DNA of 64,000 nt from an uncultured Clostridia bacterium. GTDB lineage: Bacteria > Bacillota > Clostridia > Oscillospirales > CAG-272. The notes below the pieces were generated by a model, which worked only from the letters and a program-made list of their open reading frames with translations, did no database searches and had not been told where the DNA came from. Numbering within the stretch: position 1 is the first letter of the stretch; each line of letters begins with the position of its first letter. The position numbers were made by a program, and so were the translations under genes. The stretch is from positions 1-64,000 of the forward strand of contig CALXUY010000005.1 in assembly GCA_944391805.1 (NCBI GenBank), in the 5' to 3' direction. Below are positions 25,463 through 34,479 of the stretch, piece after piece.

Positions 25463-27460
25463 TCACACGTCGATGTCCTTCATATATTCCTTTCCGTGCT
25501 CGGTGATGAAGCGCTTGCGCGCGGGGAGGTTGTCCCCGAGCAGCGTGTCGAAAATGACCTCGGTTCGCACCGCGTCCGCGGGGGAGACCGAGATGAGGCG
25601 GCGGGTTTCGGGATTCATGGTGGTTTTCCACATCATGTCCGGCTCATTCTCGCCCAGTCCCTTGGAGCGCTGCAGGGTATATTTCTTGTTTCCCAGCTTC
25701 TTGAGAATCGCTGCCTTTTCAAACTCGTCAAAGGCGAACAGGGTTTCGTCCTTTGTGGTGATCTCAAACAGAGGGGATTCGGCAATGAAAACCTTGTGCT
25801 CTGCCAACAGGGTGGGGAGCAGGCGGTAAAACAGTGTGAGCAGCAGGGTGCGGATCTGAAAGCCGTCCTCGTCGGCGTCGGTACAGATGATGATTTTCGA
25901 CCACCGCAGGTTCTGAATGTCAAAGGAATTGATGTCGGTTTTGGTTTTTCCCTTGATCTCCACGCCGCAGCCGATCACGCGCAGCAGGTCGGTGATGATG
26001 TCGTTCTTAAAAATTTTTCCGTAGTCGCTTTTCAGGCAGTTCAGTGTTTTGCCGCGCACCGGAATGATGGCCTGAAACTCCGCGTCCCGCCCCAGCTTGC
26101 AGGAGGTCAGCGCCGAATCGCCCTCCACAATATACAGCTCGGCCTTGGTCGGATCCTTGGTGCGGCAGTTGACAAACTTTTCCACCCGGTTTGCGGCGTC
26201 CATGCTGCCCGAGAGCTTCTTTTTGATGTCCACCCGGGCCTTTTCTGCCGATTCCCGGCTGCGCTTGTTCACCAGCACCTGCCGCGCGAGCTGCTCGGCC
26301 TCCTTGGGATTTTCGATGAAGTAAATTTCAAGCTGCTTGCGCAGGAACTCGTTGAGCGCATCGCAGATAAAGGTGTTGTTAATCGACTTTTTGGTCTGGT
26401 TTTCATAAGAGGTCATCGTGGAAAAGCTGTTGATGACCAGCGCCAGACTGTCCGCAATATCATTGAAGGTGATCTTGCTTTCGTTTTTGGTATACAGGCT
26501 CTGCGCCTTGAGGTATTTGTCAATGGCATAGGTAAAGGCCAGCCGGACCGCTCGGTCGGGCGAGCCGCCGTGCTCCAGAAAGCTGGAGTTGTGGTAATAC
26601 TCCAGGAAGCTGACCGTGTTGGAGAAGCAGAAGGCAACGTCGGCCTTGAACTTGTATTCCTCCTTGTCCGCCCGGTCGCGTCCCTGCGTTTCGAGATGCC
26701 AGGAGACCGGAACCGTGAGCGAAGATGTGCCGACCAGCTCCGCGAGATAGTCGGTGATGCCGTTCTCGTAGCAGAAGCTCTGCTCGTTGAAGCTGCCGTC
26801 CTCCTGCTCGAGGAACAGCACAAAGCGGATCCCGGCATTGACCACCGACTGCCGGCGCAGGATATCCTCAAAAAACGAGTGGGGAATGTTGATGTCGGTG
26901 AACACCTCGAGGTCTGGCTTCCAGTGCACAACGGTTCCGGTGCGCCCGGCCTCCTTTTTGCCCAGCGGACGCTCCTGCAGCTCGCCCTGTACCTCCCCCC
27001 GCCGGAAGGAGATGCTGCGCTCGGTGGCGCCATCATAGGAGTGAACCGTCATATATTCCGAGCTGTACTGCGTGGCGCAGGCTCCCAGTCCGTTCAGGCC
27101 AAGCGAGTATTCGTAGGCGGATTTGCCTGAGTTGTTCTCGTATTTTCCGCCGGCGTACAGCTCACAGTAAATCAGATCCCAGTTCCATCTTCCCTCGGCC
27201 TCGTTCCAGCCGAGGGGCACGCCCCGCCCGAAGTCCTCCACCTCAATGCTGCGGTCGTTGAACACCCGGATGCGGATCTCGCTGCCGTGTCCTTCCCGCG
27301 CCTCGTCCACGGCATTGGAAAGGATTTCAAAAAAGGAATGCTCACACCCCTCCAAACCGTCCGAGCCGAAAATTACGGCGGGGCGCTTGCGCACACGGTC
27401 CGCACCCTTGAGCGCCTTGATGCTTTGGTTGTCGTATTGTTGCGGTTTTTTTGCTGGCAT
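25463..27460 (-). CDS. Type IIA DNA topoisomerase subunit B (ParE/GyrB-like)
   Basis: 665 residues from ATG at 27460 (MPAKKPQQYDN), chosen because GGAAG lies just upstream. GHKL ATPase motifs: SNAVDEA, FGRGVPLG, GLNGLGAC. TOPRIM motifs: IVEGDSA, CTDADEDGF and the QRSKGLGE segment before the end. It supplies ATP hydrolysis and metal-dependent DNA cleavage in a gyrase or topoisomerase IV heterotetramer. A partner A subunit, usually next in line, is not in this window: downstream lie a terminator and the prophage. Whether it is the housekeeping ParE or a paralogue cannot be decided here. Confidence 0.9.
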   Translation of the reverse strand: MPAKKPQQYDNQSIKALKGADRVRKRPAVIFGSDGLEGCEHSFFEILSNAVDEAREGHGSEIRIRVFNDRSIEVEDFGRGVPLGWNEAEGRWNWDLIYCELYAGGKYENNSGKSAYEYSLGLNGLGACATQYSSEYMTVHSYDGATERSISFRRGEVQGELQERPLGKKEAGRTGTVVHWKPDLEVFTDINIPHSFFEDILRRQSVVNAGIRFVLFLEQEDGSFNEQSFCYENGITDYLAELVGTSSLTVPVSWHLETQGRDRADKEEYKFKADVAFCFSNTVSFLEYYHNSSFLEHGGSPDRAVRLAFTYAIDKYLKAQSLYTKNESKITFNDIADSLALVINSFSTMTSYENQTKKSINNTFICDALNEFLRKQLEIYFIENPKEAEQLARQVLVNKRSRESAEKARVDIKKKLSGSMDAANRVEKFVNCRTKDPTKAELYIVEGDSALTSCKLGRDAEFQAIIPVRGKTLNCLKSDYGKIFKNDIITDLLRVIGCGVEIKGKTKTDINSFDIQNLRWSKIIICTDADEDGFQIRTLLLTLFYRLLPTLLAEHKVFIAESPLFEITTKDETLFAFDEFEKAAILKKLGNKKYTLQRSKGLGENEPDMMWKTTMNPETRRLISVSPADAVRTEVIFDTLLGDNLPARKRFITEHGKEYMKDIDV

Positions 27461-27499
27461 GATGCAGATCTTCCTTTCATAATGCAATCGTTACTCTTC

Positions 27500-27527
27500 A
27501 TTATACCAGAAAAAACAGCGTTTGAAA
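27500..27527 (-). promoter_or_regulatory. Promoter of the topoisomerase gene
   Basis: On the minus strand TTTCAA, 16 bases, then TATAAT (27500-27505), about 40 bases before the start codon. Confidence 0.55.
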
Positions 27528-27579
27528 AGAGGGAATTTACATTTTTTCATGCAGAAATCATTTTTTTATCAAATTTCTA

Positions 27580-27608
27580 TTGCAAGTTCCGCAAAAATAG
27601 AATATAAT
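27580..27608 (+). promoter_or_regulatory. murD promoter
   Basis: TTGCAA (27580-27585), 17-base spacer, TATAAT (27603-27608). The TTG start of murD is 42 bases downstream, behind GGAAAGGATG. Confidence 0.75.
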
Positions 27609-27649
27609 AAAGGGGAATCGATTTTTTCGGAAAGGATGCGGTATCCATT

Positions 27650-29056
27650 TTGACCATTCGGGATCGGATCGAAAAGCGTTTCAAACGCCCGTGCAGCGTC
27701 ATCGGGCTGGGCATTTCCAATCTGCCCCTGATTGATTTTCTGTTGGCGCACGGCGTGCGGGTCTGCGCGCGTGACCGCAAGAGCAGGGAAGCGCTGGGAG
27801 GAATTGCCGAACGGCTGGAGGCGGCCGGCGTTGCGCTGCGGCTGGGGGAGGATTACCTTGGGGAGCTGAACGAGCCGGTGATTTTCCGCTCGCCCGGACT
27901 GCGCCCGGATGTGCCGGAGCTGGTGCACGCCCGTGAGCGCGGCGCGGAGGTGCTCTCGGAAATGGAGCTGTTCTTTGAGCTGACGCCGGCCACCGTCATC
28001 GGCGTGACCGGCAGCGACGGCAAAACCACCTCCACCACCCTGACCTGCCGCCTGCTGGAGGCCGAGCGCGCGCTGCACGGCGGCGGAAGGGTTTGGCTGG
28101 GGGGCAACATCGGCGAGCCGCTGCTGCCGCATGTGGAGCAGATGCGCCCGGAGGATGTTGCGGTTGTGGAGCTTTCCAGCTTTCAGCTCATGGACATGGA
28201 GCACTCCCCCGCGCGCGCCGCCATTACCAATCTCTCGCCCAATCATCTCGACTGGCACCGGGATATGGCGGAATACACACAGGCAAAAACCAACATCTTC
28301 CGCCATGCGGAAAACCGGATGCTGGTCACCAACGCCGAGAATCCGCCGGCTCTGGAGCTGGCGCGGCAGTGCCGCTCGCCGGTGACGCTGTTTTCCTCTA
28401 CGCGGCAGGCAGAGGCGCTTCCGCCGCACACCGGAGGCAGTGTGTTCCTGCGGGACGGATGGATTGTGTTGGCCGAGGGGGGGGAGGAGCGGCGCGTGCT
28501 GGAGGCGGCCGATATTCTGCTGCCCGGGCGGCACAATCTCGAAAATTACATGACCGCCATCGCGCTGACATGGGGCATGGTGTCACCCGAGGCCATCCGG
28601 CAGGTGGCCGTTTCCTTCCGCGGCGTGCCCCATCGGCTTGAGCGCATCCGCACCGTGCGCGGGGTGACCTATTACAACAGCTCCATCGATTCCAGCCCCT
28701 CCCGCACGGCGGCCGCACTCTCTGCGCTGAGCGGGAAGCCGATTGTCATCTGCGGCGGATATGACAAGCACATCCCGTTCGCCCCGCTGGCCCGGGCGCT
28801 CAAGGCACGCGCCAAGGCTGCCGTGCTCACCGGCGCCACCCGGGAGCGGATCCGGGAGGCACTGGAGGCAGAGCCGGGCGAGCTGCCGGTTTACATCGAG
28901 CCGGATTTTGCCGGAGCCGTGGAGCTGGCGCATGAGCTGGCCGCACCCGGCGATACGGTTCTGCTCTCGCCGGCCTGTGCGAGCTTTGATGCGTTCCGCA
29001 ATTTTGAGGAGCGCGGGGAATGCTTTTGCCGCATTGTCGAGTCGTTTCCTGATTGA
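27650..29056 (+). CDS. murD: UDP-N-acetylmuramoyl-L-alanine--D-glutamate ligase
   Basis: Adds D-glutamate to UDP-MurNAc-L-Ala in cytoplasmic peptidoglycan precursor synthesis. 468 residues, TTG start. Mur ligase signatures: ATP-binding GVTGSDGKTTSTT, the conserved ITNLSPNHLDWHRDMAEY (carbamylated-Lys region follows in AKTNIF), and NLENYMTAI in the C-terminal half, plus YNSSIDSSPSRTAAAL. The N-terminal Rossmann part starts SVIGLGISNLPLIDF. Unusually it is not in a dcw cluster; the gene stands between the topoisomerase (divergent) and a DUF975 gene. Confidence 0.93.
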   Translation: MTIRDRIEKRFKRPCSVIGLGISNLPLIDFLLAHGVRVCARDRKSREALGGIAERLEAAGVALRLGEDYLGELNEPVIFRSPGLRPDVPELVHARERGAEVLSEMELFFELTPATVIGVTGSDGKTTSTTLTCRLLEAERALHGGGRVWLGGNIGEPLLPHVEQMRPEDVAVVELSSFQLMDMEHSPARAAITNLSPNHLDWHRDMAEYTQAKTNIFRHAENRMLVTNAENPPALELARQCRSPVTLFSSTRQAEALPPHTGGSVFLRDGWIVLAEGGEERRVLEAADILLPGRHNLENYMTAIALTWGMVSPEAIRQVAVSFRGVPHRLERIRTVRGVTYYNSSIDSSPSRTAAALSALSGKPIVICGGYDKHIPFAPLARALKARAKAAVLTGATRERIREALEAEPGELPVYIEPDFAGAVELAHELAAPGDTVLLSPACASFDAFRNFEERGECFCRIVESFPD

Positions 29057-29100
29057 AGTCCGAAGATCACAAAAATCACTGCAAGGAAAGGAACCAGAAA

Positions 29101-30045
29101 ATGAACGATCAAATCTATCAGACTCCCATTAAGCGCCGCTCCACCGCTGCTGACTTCCGCCTGCGCGCCCGCACCGCCTTGGCCGGCCGCTGGGGACTTG
29201 CCATCGGCGTATTCGTGCTGTTAACCATTCTCTGCGCCTTCTCAACTGTCACAGTGAATTTTCAAATAACTGTGCCAGTCGGCTTCCGGACGCTGCGTGA
29301 GCTGCTGCAGTATCTGCTGGAACATGTGTTCACTCCGGGGAGAGTGGCGCTGATGCTTGTCTTTTCCCTGTTTCAGCTGGCATATACGGTGTTTGTAGCC
29401 GCTCCGCTGAAGGTAGGTTATGCCAGCTTTCAGCTCGGGCTGCTGGACAAAAAGCCGGAGACCGGTGTGGGAGATCTGTTCTTCTGCTTCCGGAGCGCGA
29501 ACCGCAGGTACTGGAAGGCGGTTGGCGCCATGGCGTTGATCGACGTCCTGTGCTATGCAATCGGCCTGCTGGTGAGCATTGTGATAGGAGTCGCCATCGT
29601 CGGCTTCGGCGGTCTTACGATGCTGCAAAATTATATCAACGGTGCAGCGCTTGCAGCAGGCTTTTTGCTGCTTCTGTTTTTGGTATTTTGCCTCCTTGCC
29701 GCATATGTGGCTGTGGTTATCGTCATCCGTTACCAATACAGCCTTTGCGCTTACATCGTCATCGAGTATCCGGAGCTGGGCGTGCTGGACATTCTGCGCA
29801 ATTCCCGGATGCTGATGAAGGGGAACAAAGGGCGGATGTTCTGTATGCACCTCAGCTTTATCGGCTGGTTTCTGCTGACCTGCTGCTGCACCTGCGGTCT
29901 GGGGAGTATTGTGCTCATGCCCTATGTGGAAATGGCAAATACCGCGTTTTACGATGAGGTGTCGCAGCGCTCTGCCGCAAAAGAGGTGGAGTTCCCAAGC
30001 ATCAATCCCGACGATTATAATCCCGACGATTACATCGGGGGCTGA
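29101..30045 (+). CDS. DUF975 family membrane protein
   Basis: 314 residues, start after AAGGAAAGGAACCAGAAA. About six hydrophobic helices (around 30-50, 90-115, 150-180, 195-225, 265-285) and the DUF975 hallmark FRLRARTALAGRWGLAIGVF near the N-terminus and LRNSRMLMKGNKGRMF near the C-terminus. It ends with NPDDYNPDDYIGG. Integral membrane protein of unknown function, common in Firmicutes. Follows murD by 44 bases and may share its transcript. Confidence 0.8.
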   Translation: MNDQIYQTPIKRRSTAADFRLRARTALAGRWGLAIGVFVLLTILCAFSTVTVNFQITVPVGFRTLRELLQYLLEHVFTPGRVALMLVFSLFQLAYTVFVAAPLKVGYASFQLGLLDKKPETGVGDLFFCFRSANRRYWKAVGAMALIDVLCYAIGLLVSIVIGVAIVGFGGLTMLQNYINGAALAAGFLLLLFLVFCLLAAYVAVVIVIRYQYSLCAYIVIEYPELGVLDILRNSRMLMKGNKGRMFCMHLSFIGWFLLTCCCTCGLGSIVLMPYVEMANTAFYDEVSQRSAAKEVEFPSINPDDYNPDDYIGG

Positions 30046-30183
30046 TATTCCGGAGCATGCCGGGAGAAGTTTATTGTACGGGCTTCAGCTTTACCAACTG
30101 TATCTGCAACCTGACGGGATGTCCGCAGTGTGAACCCTGCGGACATCCCGGATATTGAATGTCTCAAAGAAAGGACAATTTCG

Positions 30184-31443
30184 ATGCAATTTTGTGATTC
30201 GATCCGTTCGCTGTGTGATGAGGCCGAGGCCGCGCTGGCCCCCCGCTTTGCCGACATCGACCGCACCGCCTTTGAAAATACACAGAAGGTGATGGACGCC
30301 TTCCGCCGTCACCGGGTCTCGGATTCCATGTTCCAGACCACCAGCGGCTACGGAAACGGCGACCGCGGGCGTGATGTGCTGGACGAGGTGTGGGCGGAGG
30401 TCATGGGAGCCGAGGCCGCGTTTGTCCGCCATAGCATTGTCAGCGGCACCCATGCGCTCACCATCGGGCTGTTCGGCCTGTTGCGCCCGGGAGATGTGAT
30501 GTATTCGGTGGCGGGCAAGCCGTATGACACGCTGGAGGAGGTCATCGGCCTCGGCGGAAGTCAAGGCAACGGCTCGCTGCGGGATTTCGGCGTGGGCTAT
30601 CTGCAAACCGATCTCAACGCGGACGGCAGCTTCCGGATGGAGGAGATCCGAAGCTGCCTTCAGGACAAGCCGCAGATCAGGGTGGTGTTCATCCAGCGCT
30701 CCAAGGGCTACCTCAACCGCAAGACACTCAGCGTGGAGCAGATCGGAGAGGCCATCCGGGCGGTCAAGGCGATTCGTCCGGATGTCTGGACGGTGGTGGA
30801 CAACTGCTACGGGGAGTTTGTGGAGACGGCAGAACCGACACAGGCGGGAGCGGATCTGATTATCGGCTCATTGATCAAGAACCCGGGAGGCGGCATGGCC
30901 GAGACCGGCGGATACCTCGCGGGGACAAGCCGTGCCGTGGAGCTGGCTGGCTACCGGCTGACCTCGGTCGGCATCGGCACCGAGCAGGGCGCGAGCATGG
31001 GGCAGAACAAGCTGATGTACAAGGGGCTGTTTTATGCGCCGCACACCGTGGCGCAGGCCCTCAAAACCGCGCATCTGGCGGCATATGTGTTTGAAAAGCT
31101 GGGATACGAGGTCGAGCCGCGCTGGGATGAGAAACGGTATGATATCATTCAGTCGGTCATCACCCGCAGCGAGCAAAAGCTCTGCGCCTTCTGCCGGGGC
31201 ATTCAGCAGGGGTCGCCGGTGGACGCATTTGTGACTCCGGAGCCTTGGGCGATGCCGGGCTATAGCGACCGTGTGATTATGGCTGCCGGAGGATTTACAC
31301 AGGGCAGCTCGATCGAGCTGTCGGCCGACGGTCCGCTCCGCGAGCCGTACACCGCCTATTTCCAAGGGGGGGTGACCTATGAGAGCGGCAAAATCGGCAT
31401 TCTCTGCGCCGCGCAGAATCTGCTGGAGAGCCATTCGGAATAG
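30184..31443 (+). CDS. PLP-dependent lyase, methionine gamma-lyase/YnbB family
   Basis: 419 residues from ATG at 30184 (MQFCDSIRSL), with AAGAAAGGAC upstream. Belongs to the fold-I family annotated as methionine gamma-lyase or 'aluminum resistance' protein: N-terminal TTSGYGNGDRGRDVLDEVWA, FVRHSIVSGTHAL, the cofactor Asp in VVDNCYGEF, and the PLP lysine in IIGSLIKNPGGGMAETGGY. The real substrate of this group is uncertain. Stands alone between the DUF975 gene and a lipoprotein. Confidence 0.85.
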   Translation: MQFCDSIRSLCDEAEAALAPRFADIDRTAFENTQKVMDAFRRHRVSDSMFQTTSGYGNGDRGRDVLDEVWAEVMGAEAAFVRHSIVSGTHALTIGLFGLLRPGDVMYSVAGKPYDTLEEVIGLGGSQGNGSLRDFGVGYLQTDLNADGSFRMEEIRSCLQDKPQIRVVFIQRSKGYLNRKTLSVEQIGEAIRAVKAIRPDVWTVVDNCYGEFVETAEPTQAGADLIIGSLIKNPGGGMAETGGYLAGTSRAVELAGYRLTSVGIGTEQGASMGQNKLMYKGLFYAPHTVAQALKTAHLAAYVFEKLGYEVEPRWDEKRYDIIQSVITRSEQKLCAFCRGIQQGSPVDAFVTPEPWAMPGYSDRVIMAAGGFTQGSSIELSADGPLREPYTAYFQGGVTYESGKIGILCAAQNLLESHSE

Positions 31444-31546
31444 CCCGGCCGTGCGAACCGAGGCCGGCTGCCGCAAAACGGCAGACTGTAGACCAAAGCA
31501 ACGGTTTTCGCACCTGACGCTCGATATAAAATTTACAGAATATTGA

Positions 31547-31574
31547 AGATATTTGCAGAAATATCTGTTATAAT
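31547..31574 (+). promoter_or_regulatory. Promoter with overlapping palindrome
   Basis: TATAAT at 31569-31574 precedes the lipoprotein gene. A perfect inverted repeat, AGATATTT-GCAG-AAATATCT (31547-31566), lies directly upstream of it, over the -35/spacer region, which has no good -35 box (TTGAAG is 20 bases away). This is the layout of a repressor- or activator-controlled promoter. Confidence 0.5.
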
Positions 31575-31661
31575 ACAAGAATACGGGAAAATCGGAATCG
31601 CCGCCGGGCAGAAGTTTCGGCCGACGGACGCAGTTCCCGGAAGAAAGGATGAAATTAGCAG

Positions 31662-32765
31662 ATGAAGCATATTGCCCGTTTGTCGGCTTGCCTGTTGAGC
31701 CTTGCCCTTTTGCTCGGCTTTTCCTCTTGTGCGACACAGGGGGAGACCGCGCCGACCGGTATGATGATCGCCTCCTGCGCCGGGGCGGACTACCGGCTGT
31801 ATGTCCCCAACACATGGGTGCTCAATACCTCGTATGGGGTATCCGGCGCATATCGGGATCTCGAGAGACAGTCCACGGTCAGCGTCAATCGCTATCCGAT
31901 CACCGAGGAGCTGCGCGCCGAGATGAACGAGGCAATGCCGGGGGAGGGGAAGAACCCCGAGGAGATGGCCGACCGTATCGGATGGTTTGCCGAGCAGTAT
32001 TGCCAGGCGCCGGTCCGGGAACGGGCGCTGGACCGGAAGCTGGATTTTGTGGAGGATGAGTGCATCCCGTTCACACTCGACGGCGTGAACGCCCGGCAGT
32101 ACCGTTACAGCGGCCTTGTCAACGGCACAACGCTGCAATTCCGGCAGATCATTGCCGAGCGGGACGAAGCGTTTTATGTGTTCACCTTTACAGCCACAAC
32201 CGAAATGTACGAGATGTACGCGCGGGATGTGGACACCATGCTGACCTACTTTCTGTTCGCCGACCCTTACGTGCCGTACGATTATGCCAAGCAGCTCGAT
32301 GACGGAGCCGATGCGCCTGCCGGCATGAAGGCCGCCTTTGGGGACGATGTTGCCTATTGCCTCTATGTGCCCGAAAGCTGGGAAATTCTCATGGACGATG
32401 CGATATACGGCGCGCGGGTCGCGTCCGACGGCACCAGTGTCAGCGTGGTTCCCTATATGCCAATGGATGTGGAGCAGATCAGCGTGCAGGAGTATTTTGA
32501 CCGCAGCCGCGAGCTGATGGTGGAAATGGCGGGGGAGGATGGCTTTGAGCTGATTTCCGACACCGAAAAGGTGAATCTCGGGGAGCGGCAGGCCACGGTT
32601 TACGAGTTCCGGATGCGTGTGGGCGGAACCACCTACCGCTACCGTCAGTATATCGCCGCCTATAAGAGCATGATTTACTGTCTGACCTACACCGCGCAGG
32701 AGAGCGCGTATGACGCGCATCTGGAGGAGCTGAATTCCATTGTGGAGGCGTTTGCGTTCCGCTGA
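31662..32765 (+). CDS. Lipoprotein with two PsbP-like domains
   Basis: 367 residues, start after AAGAAAGGATGAAATTAGCAG. Signal peptide with lipobox GFSSC. The mature part repeats one module twice: YRLYVPNTWVLNTSYG...VSVNRYPI and, about 185 residues later, YCLYVPESWEILMDDA...VSVVPYMP, each ending in RQYRYSGLVNGTT- or TYRYRQYIAAY-like strands. This matches PsbP/MOG1-like modules. Exported, membrane-anchored; the binding partner is unknown. Confidence 0.65.
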   Translation: MKHIARLSACLLSLALLLGFSSCATQGETAPTGMMIASCAGADYRLYVPNTWVLNTSYGVSGAYRDLERQSTVSVNRYPITEELRAEMNEAMPGEGKNPEEMADRIGWFAEQYCQAPVRERALDRKLDFVEDECIPFTLDGVNARQYRYSGLVNGTTLQFRQIIAERDEAFYVFTFTATTEMYEMYARDVDTMLTYFLFADPYVPYDYAKQLDDGADAPAGMKAAFGDDVAYCLYVPESWEILMDDAIYGARVASDGTSVSVVPYMPMDVEQISVQEYFDRSRELMVEMAGEDGFELISDTEKVNLGERQATVYEFRMRVGGTTYRYRQYIAAYKSMIYCLTYTAQESAYDAHLEELNSIVEAFAFR

Positions 32766-32784
32766 CCAGCCATAGGAGCTTCCC

Positions 32785-32821
32785 GGGGGAGAGCCGTTTG
32801 TTCAGGAGCGGCTCTTCCCCC
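32785..32821 (+). terminator. Terminator after the PsbP-like lipoprotein
   Basis: GGGGGAGAGCCG and CGGCTCTTCCCCC form a stem of about 12 pairs with one bulge; the following T run is weak (CTTGTG). Confidence 0.5.
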
Positions 32822-32920
32822 TTGTGTCGGATATGGCAGCATACATTTCAGGAAAGAGAGGATCGGCCGGTTCCGCCTGTGCCGCGGTGCTCCTGCGGAA
32901 TCGGTCCGGCAGCATGTTTT

Positions 32921-34081
32921 ATGAAGGAAATCTATCTGGATCACAGCGCCACCACCCCGCTGAGCGAAGGGGTAAAGGGGAGAATGCGGGAGGTGATGGA
33001 GATCTACGGAAACCCGTCCTCGCTGCACGCGCTGGGAAACGAGGCGCACGAGGTGCTGGAGCATGCCCGCCGGCAGGTCTGCCGGACGCTTGGCGTGCGC
33101 CGTCCGGCCCCCGGAGAGCTGATTTTTACCTCCTGCGGAAGCGAGTCGGATAATCTGGCAGTGCTGGGCAGTGCGTTCGCCAAGCCGAGGCGGAAGGGGA
33201 TGCGCATCATCACCACCGATTCCGAGCATCCCGGTGTGGAGAGTGCCATGAAGGCGCTCGAGACACAGGGCTTTGAGGTCATCCGCATCCGCACCAGAGG
33301 CGGGGAGCTGGACTGGGAGCAATACGACGAGGCGCTTGGCAGCCGGGTGTTTCTGGTCTCGATGATGATGGTCAACAACGAAACCGGAGCGCTGTACGAC
33401 GTCGGCCGCGCCTTTTCCATGGCCAAAGCCCGGAACCCGGATATTGTGACCCATACCGATGCGGTGCAGGGCTACCTCAAGGGACGATGGACGCCGGGCG
33501 CGCTGTCGGCCGATCTGGTGACGCTGAGCGCGCACAAAATTCACGGTCCCAAGGGTGTGGGCGCGCTGTATGTCTCTCCCGAAGCGCTGCGCCGGCGGGA
33601 TATTGTGCCCTGCCTGCTGGGCGGGGGGCAGGAGGCAGGCTTCCGTTCCGGCACCGAAAACCTGATCGGCATTGCCGGCTTCGGGCAGGCTGCAGAGGAG
33701 GGCTATACGCAGCTTTCCGCCAATATTGAGGCTATGCAGGCCCTGCGCGCACAGGCCATTGCGCTGCTCGGCGAGCTGCCGGTGACGCTCAACCTGCCGT
33801 CCGGGCGCTGCGCACCGCACATCCTCAACTTCACACTTCCGGGAATCCGCAGCGAGACCATGCTGCATGAGCTTTCCCGCAACGGCATCTGCGTTTCCAA
33901 CGGCTCTGCCTGTTCCTCACATCACGCGCATCCGAGCACCGCGCTGATCGCCTTCGGGCTGACGCCGGAGCAGGCCGGCTGCTCCATCCGGGTCAGCTTC
34001 TCGGCCTCCAACACTCCGCAGGAGGTCACGGCGTTGGCCGAACGTCTGCGGGATGCGATCGGCCGTCTGGTACGGGCATAA
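32921..34081 (+). CDS. Cysteine desulfurase, NifS/IscS family
   Basis: 386 residues from ATG at 32921. Removes sulfur from cysteine to give alanine and a persulfide for Fe-S cluster or thiolation pathways. Motifs: YLDHSATTPLSEGV at the N-terminus, HTDAVQGYLKG, the PLP lysine in LSAHKIHGPKGVGALYV, GTENLIGIAGF, and the catalytic loop SNGSACSSHHAHPS with the active cysteine. The ribosome site is weak. No scaffold gene (iscU) is adjacent. Confidence 0.9.
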   Translation: MKEIYLDHSATTPLSEGVKGRMREVMEIYGNPSSLHALGNEAHEVLEHARRQVCRTLGVRRPAPGELIFTSCGSESDNLAVLGSAFAKPRRKGMRIITTDSEHPGVESAMKALETQGFEVIRIRTRGGELDWEQYDEALGSRVFLVSMMMVNNETGALYDVGRAFSMAKARNPDIVTHTDAVQGYLKGRWTPGALSADLVTLSAHKIHGPKGVGALYVSPEALRRRDIVPCLLGGGQEAGFRSGTENLIGIAGFGQAAEEGYTQLSANIEAMQALRAQAIALLGELPVTLNLPSGRCAPHILNFTLPGIRSETMLHELSRNGICVSNGSACSSHHAHPSTALIAFGLTPEQAGCSIRVSFSASNTPQEVTALAERLRDAIGRLVRA

Positions 34082-34221
34082 GCCCGGCCGGAGAGCGCGG
34101 CAGGAAGCAGGGCAGGGAATACGGAAATATTGCATCATGGCACCGGACACACTGCGGTTGCCTTCGATACCCGTGCGTGCAGGCAATGCGTACCATGTTC
34201 TGCGCTGATTCCATATCAAAA

Positions 34222-34264
34222 GGAGCCGTTCCCGATGCCTGTCAGAGGCATCGGGAACGGCTCC
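34222..34264 (+). terminator. Perfect 18-bp hairpin after the cysteine desulfurase
   Basis: GGAGCCGTTCCCGATGCC (34222-34239) pairs perfectly with 34247-34264 around a 7-base loop, with no T run. It lies in the 398-base gap (34082-34479) between convergent genes. It probably stops transcription from both sides or stabilises an RNA. Nothing else is recognised in this gap. Confidence 0.55.
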
Positions 34265-34479
34265 GGAATGCAGATCCACCAACATACTGTTACAAATATG
34301 CTGCACACAGGCCCACGAGGCGCGCACGTGCGAATAAGCCCTATGGCTGTCCGCATCCGCCGGTGCGGGAACCCCACTTTCGGAGAGCTCCCGCACGCAT
34401 AGCGGACCCTTGGCCTGACTCCGATTTTGCTGCTGTCTGAACCGCCCGGCTTACCGGAGGGGTCAGATGCGGTGCTTCC

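Noticed and set aside
25442-27130. 562-residue open frame antisense to the topoisomerase gene
   Set aside because: A mirror frame caused by high GC codon usage; the minus-strand protein has all family motifs.
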